Shown here: positions 10,497-20,559 of the stretch, in pieces
Numbering within the stretch: position 1 is the stretch's first letter
How the letters are laid out: each line of letters starts with the position of its first letter
Assembly (NCBI GenBank): GCA_029532415.1
Contig: JAQOTA010000044.1
Span: forward strand, 496,001 to 560,000
DNA: 64,000 bases
Direction of reading: 5' to 3'
Source of the DNA: Marasmius tenuissimus
Taxonomy: Eukaryota; Basidiomycota; Agaricomycetes; Agaricales; Marasmiaceae
The notes under the pieces: model-generated
Told to the model about the DNA's origin: nothing
Database searches by the model: none
The model's input: the letters and a program-made list of their open reading frames with translations, nothing else
Position numbers and translations under genes: made by a program

Positions 10497-10590
10497 TCCC
10501 TGGCTGGGAATCGAACCCAGCTTTCGCACGAGGTAAAATCCGCGAGTCCAAGCCTCCAACCACTCAATGATAGGCGCGTGTAAGATCGGA
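10497..10590 (-). pseudogene. tRNA-Asp relic
   Basis: The reverse complement keeps the 3' half of the tRNA-Asp found at 20304 (GCGAAAGCTGGGTTCGAYTC, then CCCAGCCAGGGA) and the ACACGCGCC segment, but the anticodon region reads CCTATCAT and the 5' acceptor strand no longer pairs. A longer unrelated insert lies where the intron is in the intact genes. Judged non-functional. Confidence 0.65.
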
Positions 10591-11118
10591 TAAGAAAATC
10601 TGACTTGGTCCCATTTCTGTACTAATCGATGTTTAATCCCTGATTGTTATTTCTAGTTAACTCCTGAATGAACAACTTGTGAACAACTACTAATGATTAG
10701 ATGAACCCATGATCAAGTTGACGATGTCCAAAGCTAGTTCAACTTTTATTATACAAGTTATACAAGTGACGCCTCGATGGACCCTCGTTGACATTCTGCG
10801 ACTCGTTTCCGCCACGGAAAAACAACATACCGTCTCTGAAACAGTTGTGCCGAGCCCCCTAATCAGTTTGATAGCATTGACTGGTCCGGGAGCCTTTATC
10901 ATGTCGAAGAAGGGTCGATCTCTCGCTAAACTAACGGCTATTCTCACAATTCTTGTCACTCAAAGACTTTTCCTTGCAACGCGCTGAAGACCACGAACGG
11001 AAGACGCAACACTTTCGAATTGTTCGGGGAATAATTGTACGAAACATTTATACATAAGGTAGACCAATCTTCGTATGTTCAAGTGAACGTTCGCCTTCGA
11101 TGTTGCTTAGCAAGCTTT

Positions 11119-13391
11119 TCAGGATCGAGATGTAGACAGGTCTTTGTCGATCCATTGAAAAAGATCTTTGTCAACGTGATCAGCTTTCATAGACACCCCC
11201 GTTCAGGCGGAACAAGCTCACCGTTGACCTCTTGCACATCTAAACTGTTGATGAAGTGCACATTGACCGGCGGATCGCGATCTTGGCAGAGCTGTAGAAA
11301 TCTATCCTTGATGTATCTACGAGCTGATTCCTCGTCCTCTCCGCCTGTATAGTCAGGAAAATAGTGGCTGAGAGGAGACCGCCGAAGCTTCTCCCCAAGC
11401 AATTGACTCCTGTTGAATACTAGAACCTATGGTGACTTTGTGCTTAAGCAAACGGTGCTTCAAGATCTCCTAAAGAGTTTTGTGGGACCTACCTGCTTTG
11501 AGCCGGCAAACCAAAGTGTGTTGGCTATTGAGTTGAATAACGTGAGGGATTCCTGCATTCGATTCTAATAGTAGGAGTGTTAGTCCACTTTGTTCAATCA
11601 CTTCAGCGCATGACATCAGCCTACAACACTGTCATTCTCCGCAAGGCTCAGGTCATACTCGGTGATGGACACGACAAAAACAACGACGTGTGTCTCACCG
11701 AACATGTGGATCCACTTCCTTCGCTCTGATCTTTGTCCGCCGCAATCCCAGACATGATATGCCCTATCGTTGATTGTGAACTTCTCCTCCAGTAGGCCTA
11801 TAGTTCTGATGTAGCACCGAAGTAGTTCGTCATCTTGAAGCTCGTAGGATCTGCGTTGTGAAAATGTAAGCGCTGAAAGTCGATTGAAGATCTGTAGTCG
11901 GCAACGGGTCTCTTCATCTGCTAGAGCATCCAATGCCGGGAAGCCCAAGGTATTGTTTGAGATAAATTGATGAGTCTCATCAAGATCGTGATAGTAGAGG
12001 CTATTGAACTGCTCTGCCACCTCTGATATTGATTTGTTTGTCCAGCTTTCAATACCACACCCTCCCAAGAACTGGTCCCCGTGAACAAGTGATTTGAGAA
12101 AGATATTTATATCCCGTGTCAGCGCATGCGCATACCCTTCGGAATCGGGATCGTATAACTCCCTGAATTCTTGTGAGCCCCGATGGGCTCGTAGGAGCTG
12201 CCTGAGTATTGTGGACTGTCAGAGCACATAGTGATCAGTCGGCTCTCGCTGCTCTAAGCAAAAGAAGTACCAACCTTGCCGCTTTCGCCAGATCCCAAGA
12301 GTAATAACTTTACCGGGTCTTTGACATGAGGGCTACCACCTGTCTCGGTGAGGTGCGAGTCGGGTATATTGAGATTGTTCTGAGGAACTTGTAAACTCGT
12401 CCGTATTGCGGCCCATGCTGTGGCGATGGGTAGGTCACTATCTGCGAGTTCTCGGCATCCATTGTGCACCGTTCTGAGGGCTGATAGTGAGACTTCGATA
12501 GGCTGTGTTACGGAGGGGTCGTCCGGAGATTCTAACCGGAATTGAAGAACTTGTAGGAGTAACGTCCCTGCGACAGCACCGGTTTCCGGAGCAGATGGCT
12601 CAAAGAGACCTAGAAGCTGCAAGAGTCCGATCATATCAACTGCATGAACCAGGCGTGCGTTCTCTTTTGTGTCGCCGTGGGCGGCTATGGAGGCGAAATA
12701 AAAAAGAGCCGGAATGAAATTGAGTTCGCACGACGGTTGGGAGGGTGTTTGGAACTCTAGGTAGGATTCCCAACCTGCATGAAGGTGGGCCCTTGTCTTC
12801 TCGGACTCGCTGCCTGAGCTCCCAGCAGCTCCATGGTCGCTTTCGCTCAAACCGTCAGAGTCTGAATCACGCGGGGAACCGAGAATGCTAATCAAAATGC
12901 TCACCTTAACCAAATGCTACAAATGCAATCACGGACCTCTGAAAGATGCCGATAACGAGTAGATACAGGCTGCATGTCTCCTAACGCAGAGACAAGGCCC
13001 GTGACTTTGAAGGCACCAATTTGGCTCATAATCATCCGGAAGGCCCTTCTTCGGACTGAGGAGACATAGCCTGGGCTAGATTCAATTACCAGTCAAGGAT
13101 AGTAACGATAATGACTTCCGGTCCCTTCGAATGCACTTACTGTGTAAACTTGATTAATATACTACACATCTCCTTCGTTTCCTTTCCATCCTCACTCCAT
13201 TCACGGGCGAAATAGGCTTCCGTCCTGCGTAATTGACGATTGATAAAGATATGATCCACACCATTGAGTACCGATTCCCCAAATCGCTTGATAGCTCGGC
13301 CAGAAAGATATCCGAGGCCGTAGGCAGTGGAACTAGACGTCTGAGTCGCGGCACTTGGGTAAATGCTAGAAACCTCAGTAGAACCGTCCAT
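11119..13391 (-). CDS. Galpha-1: divergent heterotrimeric G-protein alpha-like protein with long N-terminal extension
   Basis: Seven-exon model: 13141-13391, 12905-13075, 12275-12845, 11625-12215, 11493-11564, 11222-11426, 11119-11165. It sums to 1908 nt, 635 residues, in frame throughout. Residues 1 to about 320 form an extension absent from ordinary Galpha, including a conserved YGLGYLSGRAIKR patch in exon 1. P-loop GSGESGK ends at residue 331 and continues as STILRQ across an intron. Switch II is DCGGQRSERRKW, with the catalytic Gln present. Switch I is LLRCYIRTIG, with Tyr where the catalytic Arg belongs; the Mg-binding Thr is kept. NKxD is FNRSQ, and TCAT is replaced by INSL. The C-terminus (LFQWIDKDL) is short. 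It probably binds nucleotide, but GTP specificity and hydrolysis are doubtful. Start chosen at MDGSTEVSS by homology to the paralogues. Confidence 0.85.
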
Positions 13392-13520
13392 TGCTGAGTG
13401 GTGGAGATAAAGAGGAGAGAGCAAGTAGGGTACTCTGCTCAACAGCTTCGATCTTATAAGTGAGGCTATGCATCAAGGTGCTGTTCCGATTCATCCAACG
13501 TGCAGTGCCACTAGCCAATA

Positions 13521-13742
13521 CTGTCCTATTTCACTCAATTCGGATGGTCACTGGGTCACAGGGGGTCGATCCGAGTGGTCCCAGTGTGTGACCCCTCCAA
13601 AGACACCAAATTTGGCGTTTTGGGTGGAAATTTCCGAAATTTTTTCTTCGCGTCACACGACGCAGAGGGCCCATACGATTCCACAATTTCGGATGGAATG
13701 GTCACCGATCACAAGCCATCCGAATTGAGTGAAATAGGACAG
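13521..13742. mobile_element. 222-bp MITE with TA duplication
   Basis: Perfect 27-bp terminal inverted repeats (CTGTCCTATTTCACTCAATT plus CGGATGG) flanked by TA at 13519-13520 and 13743-13744. The interior is non-coding and has a secondary GGTCAC/GTGACC pairing. This is the structure of Tc1/mariner-derived MITEs. It lies just upstream of Galpha-1. Confidence 0.85.
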
Positions 13743-14229
13743 TATGCTTTGATACATCACATCCAAACATGAGTTCTTGCCCAGTATGTACTTTGGCACT
13801 TGCCGTCTGGCTAATGTTATTCAAACACCAGTTGAGACCGGGGGAGTGTAAATAGTAGTCGTTCCGGCGAACGAAGAAATCGCTGAACACTGGGAAAGGC
13901 TGAGGCATCTTGGGAACACCCGACAGACAAAAAAAGACTTGTACGTAAGTCTGCAGACGCCCGTCTGTACGCCTCCATGCGATTGTGTGAGTCATTGAAG
14001 CTGTCCTCGGCCTACAAGTGATAAATCAACCTCGTCGGTCAACTGCTCGTACGACTAAGGATGCTATGGCCAAAAGGTAACGTAACAAGGGGGACGGTGT
14101 CCTACGGTGTCATGGCTTAGAGTAATTGAGAATCATTTGCGAGAATAAGGGAAGGAAGAGAGGATCCTGAGATGAATCGAGATTGTTTATGCCGAAGTTG
14201 TTCCGCCCGCCATCCACGCTGACCAGTGA

Positions 14230-14451
14230 CGGGTGTTCAACGTTCAACCCTCGAGTCGCAATACTCGAATAGATGCTGGAAACTTCGGTGGACGTATACG
14301 TCGCTGACGAGCGCCGATGAGAGTGATGATAGCATGGAGGAAAGAAAGTGCAGGTGTTGTGTCCTATATATAAATGACCCCTGTCACCGCGTGCCATACA
14401 AAGATCTGACTGACGGGTGAGGCTGTTGTAAAAACATAGCCTCAGGTGCAA
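14230..14451 (-). pseudogene. Fragment of Galpha-type exon 1
   Basis: A minus-strand frame contains STEVSSIYSSIATRG, matching the start of the Galpha N-terminal exon (STEVSSIYPSAATQT in Galpha-1, NEASSIYSSTATET in the others). The match stops after about 15 residues and neither the YGLGYLSGRAIKR patch nor later exons follow. It is a truncated duplicate with a leader, wedged between Galpha-1 and Galpha-2. Confidence 0.55.
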
Positions 14452-14722
14452 GAACCCAGGCTGACATGGAAAAGAGGCAAATTCTGATGCTGGTCCTCTG
14501 AATCGTGAGGTTCAATCGAGTCACAAAAGCGAGCGGAAATCAAGCGGAAATTCCTTACCCAAAACTCAGGAGAGTACGATCGAGGACAGTCACCCAAAGT
14601 ACTTCAGGAATCCAACCTTATGGGATGTTAATGGACTCATACTTGAGGCTGTGGCGCTAGTAATCGAGCAAGAATTACATCTTATGATCATGATTCGTTA
14701 TTGACATCGGTTAGGAAGTTGA

Positions 14723-17700
14723 TCAGGAGGCGTATCTATCGATCCTTCGGAAAAGATCTTCAACATACAGACACTCAGCGTTCGTAGACACCCGGCTTCA
14801 AACGAAACTCACCGTTGACCTCATCCAAGTTCAAGCTATTCATGAAGTGCACATCGACGGGTTGTTCACGACCCTGGCAGAGCTGTAGAAATCTATCCTT
14901 GATGTATCTACGAGCTGATTCCTCGTCCTCCCCCTCTGTGTAATCAGGGAACCGGAGGTTGAGAGGGGAGCGCCAGAGCTTTTCCTTAAGCGATCGGCTC
15001 CGTCAATCGATTCTGAAGATGGCGGTGTCAGTCAATTTCGGCGGATTCCAGATTTTAAGAGTTCAGGGCGACAACTTGCCTGATTCTGATCCTCGGCAAG
15101 GTCAAGGACATACTTGATGATAGAAACAACGACAAGAACAACGTTCGTCTCAGGGAACATGTGGAGGAACTCTTCTCGTTCCGCCCTTAGTCCCCCGCAG
15201 TCAGAGATGTGGTATGTCCTATTGTCGAGCGTGTGCGCTCCATCGTTTGAACCTGTGGTCCGGGTGTACCACCGGAGTAGCTCGTCATCTTGAGGTTCGT
15301 AAGAGTCTCGTTCCGATAACGGGAAATCTGACAATCTTTTGAACGCCTGCAGTCTGGGACGTACCCCCTCCTCTGCTAGAGCTTCTAACGCCGAAAAGCC
15401 CAAAGTATGGTCCGAAATGAATCGATGGACCTCGTCCATATCGTCTTGAATATCATTGAGCAGGCATATAGCCTCAGATACTGGCTTTTTTGCCCAATCC
15501 CCAGCGCCACCTAGCCGCGAGAGTTCGGCCCCACATACAAGCGATTTGAGAAAGGAAAGGATTTCCGAAGTCAACTTTGTTTTGTAGAGTCCAAGATCAT
15601 ACAGTTATCGGAAGTAAAGAGAGCCCCGATGGACTCGGTCCAGTTGTCGAAATATTGTGGTCTATGAAAGGGTAATGAGATCAATGACCCTCTATGGAAG
15701 GGAAGTTCCGACCTTTCCGCTTTCGCCACATCCCAAGAGTAATAGCTTCACTGGTGTTTTCATATGGAGTGCCCGACCAATTTCGATGAGGCTCCAAACA
15801 ACCCGCTTATGGAGAAGTATCTGAAGAACGCGGGATGTCCTCTCCATCGCGACCCATGTTATGTCGTCGAATATGTCACTGGCTATTGACTCTCGTTGCC
15901 CATGATGCAGACTGCTGAGGGTTGATAGCGAGACGTCAATGGACTTCGTGGCGTACGGATCATCCAAAGACCTCAACTGGACATGTAGTACTTTTAAAAG
16001 CAGCGTCCCTGCGGGATTGACCACTTGCACCGTCCACCCCCTCTTGACCACTTACACCACCCACCCTTACTTACACCATATAGACCTCAGATGCACCCGA
16101 ATTCCCTAGCTACACCACCTGAAAAGACCATGTGTCAAGGTGGTGGTGGTGTAAGTAGTCTCTAGAAGTGGGGCAAGATAAATCAGACGATATGCCTGAC
16201 GGCGTGCCCGCTTTTCCATCCGGGGACTCTCCGAGTCGTCTCTGTGCTTGGGCCGTCACTTCGCGTGATTATCACTAAGTTCCAAAATTATTCACCTGTC
16301 AGCAATGTGGCAGCGAAGGTAGTTTAGCTTTGAACTCTAGATTCATTGTCGTATAACGGAAGATAAGTGGAGAAGTAGACTAGACTACCATCAAAATACT
16401 ATCTTCGGTTGGTCTCCGGATCGCCCGAAAAGGTTTCGATAAAACCATGGGGGTTTGGTGGGGGAGTTGAACTTGACGCTGAAGGAACGTTAAATTGACA
16501 GTTTGGCAGACGCGCTCGCGCTGGACTATGATACCATAACATGCTTCCGCTTTGTACGCATTATTATGGCCATTGCACAGTAGCGCAGCATGTCTGTGAA
16601 AAGCATGAATTCATCGCCCGTTTCAAAGTTTGTAAAGAAAGGCAAATGTATGATTGAGAACTTACATTGATATTTACTGGCCCGTCCGGGGCTGCGTTGC
16701 TTAACAATCTTCGCCGTTCTTGACATCTCAGTCGCGCCACAATCTAGTACAGGTGGGTTGCTTTGAAGAGGACGTTGGCTATTGTATAGGTTAAAACAAA
16801 TTAATTTTGTGGATTACAAGTAGATAACGTATAGATTGTTATGTGAAGCGGCTATAGTGACTACTACTATACTAAGATCAACACTGTAGCCGTATGTTAG
16901 CAATATGGCGTAGTGATGAGCGCAAGGTCAAAGTCTATACCGAAATATACACGCACGCAATTTTTTCACGCCGTGACGAGTGCTGGGGACGGGAGAAAAA
17001 GGGAGACATTGAACACTGTTGACCTGGGGTCTATTAAAGGCGAGCAGGCTCGAGCCTCGGTTTCGCTTTGGCTACATCCTGAATTGGCAACTGCCATCCT
17101 ACACCACCTTCTTCAATGTCGAAGTGGTGTATCTTGAGAAATCGGGTGCATCTGAACCTCATGTGGTGTAAGTAGAGGTGGGTGGTGTAAGTGGTCAAGA
17201 GGGGGTGGACGGTGCAAGTGGTATATCCTCGCGTCCCTGCGACAACACCGAGATCCGCAGTAGAAGGCTTAAAAAGACCCAAAAACCGCAAAAATCCAAT
17301 TGTATCAGTTGCGAGAACCAGGCGTGCGTTCTCTTTGGCATTGTGGGCGGATATAGCAGTGAAATAAAGAAGAGCTGGGATGTAAAGGGACTCCCGTCGT
17401 AATTGAAAGGCTGGTCGGTGCTTTGCATCACGAAGGTAGGATTCCCGACCCGCCCGCAGGTAGGCTCTCGCCTTTTCGAACCTGCTACTCGAATCCTCAG
17501 CAGTTTCATGGTTACTATTGATCAAAACCTCAGGATCCGAAGAGATAACGAGTGCAGTGTCGATAGCACGACTGACCTTGCTTGAATACTGGCGATGCAG
17601 TCGCGGACCTCTGTAAGATGTCGATAACGAGTGGATATGGACTGTGTCTCGACGAGCGCAGATACAAGGCCCTTGACTCTGGAATCGCCGATTTGGTACA

Positions 17701-18057
17701 TAATCAACCGGAAAGCTCTCATTCGGACCGAGGGAACATAACCTGGGCTAAGGTTGGATTGAAGGTCAAGAAGGGTAATACGGATAGCTTGGAATATACG
17801 TACTGTGTAAACTCTAGAAGGAGACCACACATTTCTTTGGTTTCCTTTCCTTTCTCTCTCCATTCGCCTGCGAAATAGGTTTCCATTCTGCGTAGTTGAT
17901 GGTTGATGAATATGTAATCCACTCCATTGAGTACTGCCTCTCCTAATCGCTTGATAGCTCGACCAGAAAGATATCCAAGGCCGTAGACAGTGGAAGCAGA
18001 CGTTTCAGTCGCGGTACTCGAGTAAATGCTGGAAGCCTCGTTCGAATCACTGGCCAT
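14723..18057 (-). pseudogene. Galpha-2: G-alpha-like pseudogene split by a transposon
   Basis: Start MASDSNEASS at 18057. Exon 1 (YGLGYLSGRAIKRLGE), exon 2 (HPGYVPSVRMRAFRLIM) and the first part of exon 3 (SNHETAEDSS to VVAGT) precede a 1.2-kb insertion at 16014-17230. Exon 3 resumes as LLLKVLHVQ and reaches the P-loop GCGESGK. The next exon has an in-frame TAA near 15607-15609 (VHRGSLYFR then stop). Switch I LLRWYTRTTG again has Tyr for Arg. Switch II is DCGGLRAE, with Leu at the catalytic Gln position. The NKxD exon is eroded. Homologous last exon (LFRRIDRYAS) ends at 14723. Not expected to make a full protein. Confidence 0.82.
16014..17230. mobile_element. 1217-bp non-autonomous TIR element inside Galpha-2, MULE-like
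   Basis: Flanked by an 11-bp direct repeat GCGTCCCTGCG (16003-16013 and 17231-17241) that is single in Galpha-1. Long imperfect terminal inverted repeats read ACCACTTGCACCGTCCACCC, then CCTCTTGACCACTTACACCACCCACC, for about 100 bp, including the shared words CAGATGCACCCGA and ACACCAC. The interior shows no transposase. A 9-11-bp duplication and long TIRs suit Mutator-like elements; the family call is inferred. Confidence 0.8.
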
Positions 18058-18261
18058 CGCTGAGTACCAAGTGGTGGAAATGGAGAGAAAGCAATTGGTA
18101 TGGTCTACACAACAGCTTCTCAATTATGACAGTGGGGCTATGCACATCTCAGCTTCCCTGTGAGTCGGACAGTACAAACCAGGCCAGTGAACAGCTGTTC
18201 TTTTGATGCTTGAACTCCGCAGTTGATTGCACAGTCCACGCCACCAATTTAGACGCCATCA

Positions 18262-18460
18262 GTAGCTCAGGCCCTTCACCTAGCGACGGGTTTGCTCTAC
18301 AAAGAAGCTATCAGAGCGAAGCTGACCTCCTCGGGAATCATTGGTTCAAACGCTTACGTCGTTGTCGCCAGACCGGCGAACACCTACGGACACTATGTCA
18401 CCACTCGTGAGGAATATGGTGTGCAACGATACAAAGCTGCATCGACGATTTATGGTCAAT
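18262..18460 (+). pseudogene. Neutral ceramidase exon fragment
   Basis: A 66-codon frame reads GLLYKEAIRAKLTSSGIIG, NAYVVVARPANTYGHYVTTR and EEYGVQRYKAASTIYG. This is the conserved middle of neutral/alkaline ceramidases (usual form YVVLAGPANTYxHYVTTREEY). The fragment ends at a preserved GTAAGT donor, but no flanking ceramidase exons are seen. The enzyme would hydrolyse ceramide to sphingosine and fatty acid; this piece cannot. A copy lies at 50161-50359. Confidence 0.75.
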
Positions 18461-18464
18461 GTAA

Positions 18465-19290
18465 GTGATACGTTATACACTCTATGATGCGAAAACTGAG
18501 GCGCGGTACCACAGAATCTTCCTGCACCGGTCGAGGCGACATCAGCTCACGCAACAGCAAGAAGACGCGAGCCCGGTCCCTAGGATGAGCAAAAGGGTTT
18601 GCGGTGAAGGGGTAGGTAGACACAGAGAGAGAGCAAAACGTTGGCAGGGGTAGGTTTAGTATCCAGATATCCAGGACCTAAGATGTGACGATATGAGCTG
18701 GAGAACAAGGAGCGGAAAGACATCACGCACATTCACCGAGATCTCCATCTAGAGTCTGCATTCCTCTTCAGGTGGCACGGTAAAACCACCCGACGTGATC
18801 CATTGGTCCACCTGCAGTTCCCTCTCCTCGTGCTTGACGAGTGATGAGTTCGCCGGTAGAAACAAGCCGATCTCGGTGTCCTCGACCTATCACAAAGATG
18901 TAAGACTGAGCAGAGAAGCATTGCAGAAGAAAACACCCACATAACCCCGAGATTATTCCCGCCGAAAACTCACTCGAGAGCTCCACCTTCTAGCCGGAGA
19001 GCACCGTCCGTAGCTTCGCCACTGCAGCTGAGCCCCAAGAACCGCTATATGCATCTGCATATCCAACCGAACGTGAGGATACACTCGTAGCACCAGTCAG
19101 AAGGTCGTTCGTAAAGGCGAGTAGTTGGCTTCCCTGTCTAGACGAAGAGTTGATATGTTGATTTCACGTCGTGGCAACCGGGTTGTGAGGTCACCTTGCT
19201 GCGTACTAATCTGAAGAGAGGGCAAAACGACATGAGGAAGGTGATGTGCTAGGAGGGAGACACTAAGAACTCACCTCGCTCTACGCTCAG
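18465..19290. other. Diverged left arm of the duplicated region, no gene recognised
   Basis: Homologous to 50360-50990 with many indels. Minus-strand frames in both copies keep the words GFSAG/EFSAG, SGL and FVIGRGHRDRLVST over about 40 codons, which could be a short exon, but no start-to-stop model works. The sharp rise in identity between copies is at about 19094. Confidence 0.35.
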
Positions 19291-20127
19291 CTAGCGCCGT
19301 TTCCTCCTTGAAATTCTGGCATCCAGGGCTCTTGAGCAATGGTTAACATTGAATACAGCGAGTGTGGGTTTGCAAAGCTCCAGCGCAAGAGAAGCTATGA
19401 TTAGGGAAAACGATATGAGCGAACGATGAGAGCACGATGACGACCAACTAACCGATTCCTGCCCACCAACGAGACTGGCATTCCCTCCGGCCAACGATAT
19501 CTGAGCCCATCGTGAGCAAGCTTCATAGTCCGAGTTAATTAGTCGGCCGTTTCGTGGAATTGCGAGATTTAAAGGTCTATTAAAAAAAATAGAACGGCAT
19601 GGGCATCGAGCAAAGTGTTGAGCCGTACTCCAAGACGGTAGCTCACCCATTTCATCGCAACGTATGCCCTTCCTTGGCCCTTCAAAACGGATATTTCTGC
19701 GTTGCAGTCGCTTTCCAACTTCTCGGGTGACCGTACCTTGAGTATCTCCACCATTCCTGTAGAGGAGACCGTTCAGCGAGCAGACCAAGCCAGAAAAAGA
19801 TCGCGTACGCACCATGATCTCAAATCACCCAGCTTCTCAGATTTCATGAAAAATCCTGACCCCGAGACCTGAGTTATTGACGAGGCAAAAGCACAAGTAG
19901 TCCACCATTGACCACGAACGATAGCTTCCGAAAATGATCAGGTGTGAGCGAAAGTTGTTTTCCAGGCGAGCAAAACTCACGATAGCATACACAGCCCCCA
20001 GGCTTCGAGCATTGATATATTGAGATATCGAGATGAGAAACTTGGAAGAAGAATATGTCAAGTAGATAGCAGGCGAGAAGGTGAGTCGCGATCGAACATG
20101 GTGGTTCAGGTCCAGGTTAAGGGTCAC
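19291..20127 (-). other. Block W: conserved sequence downstream of tRNA-Asp, coding status unclear
   Basis: Nearly identical to 50991-51827 and recognisably related to the relic at 9655-10420. Frames of 174 and 96 codons exist on the minus strand. A plausible internal exon reads MVEILKVRSPEKLESDC and ends at a GTGAGC donor near 19640-19755, preceded by a CTCTACAG acceptor. I could not assemble a complete gene or recognise a domain. It always sits just downstream (minus sense) of a tRNA-Asp gene. Confidence 0.35.
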
Positions 20128-20303
20128 ACCGGTCGGTCCGGTTCTTCGGACCTTCCGCCTAATATTGGCACTTGGTTCTCGAACAACGCCTTATATCGAA
20201 ACAAGGAACGCACTGTTACACGCGAAAACTCTCTCTCTCGGAAACACTTTTAGTCCCAAGTAGTGACAACGAAAATTTTGGCTCAGGACAAACAGCCGTC
20301 CAC

Positions 20304-20400
20304 TCCCTGGCTGGGAGTCGAACCCAGCTTTCGCGCGCATCTCCGATGTTGAACGATTCTCCATGACAGGCGCGTGTACTAACCGATATACTACCAGGGA
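20304..20400 (-). tRNA. tRNA-Asp (GTC) with 26-nt intron
   Basis: The minus strand folds as a full cloverleaf. Acceptor TCCCTGG pairs with CCAGGGA, D-stem GTAT/GTAC, anticodon stem CGCGC/GCGCG with loop CTGTCA-C giving anticodon GTC, and T-arm CTGGG-TTCGACT-CCCAG. A 26-nt intron follows position 37, the canonical site for nuclear tRNA introns. It lies about 160 bp past the stop codon of X1. Identical partner at 52004-52100. Confidence 0.92.
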
Positions 20401-20559
20401 ATTGTGCTGAAACTCAACCGATCAATCATAGTCGTTGAAATAAGAATTACAATCCTCCCGAGACCGGTGCGCACTTTACAAGACATCTACACTTTGAAAA
20501 CGTTATGATACAGCGCTCCGACACCTTCCCAAGCTAAGGTCCACCAAATTACCCAGCGC

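Noticed and set aside
10371..10559. Short minus frame over the tRNA relic at 10497
   Set aside because: Its sequence is accounted for by the tRNA-Asp 3' half and degenerate W sequence.
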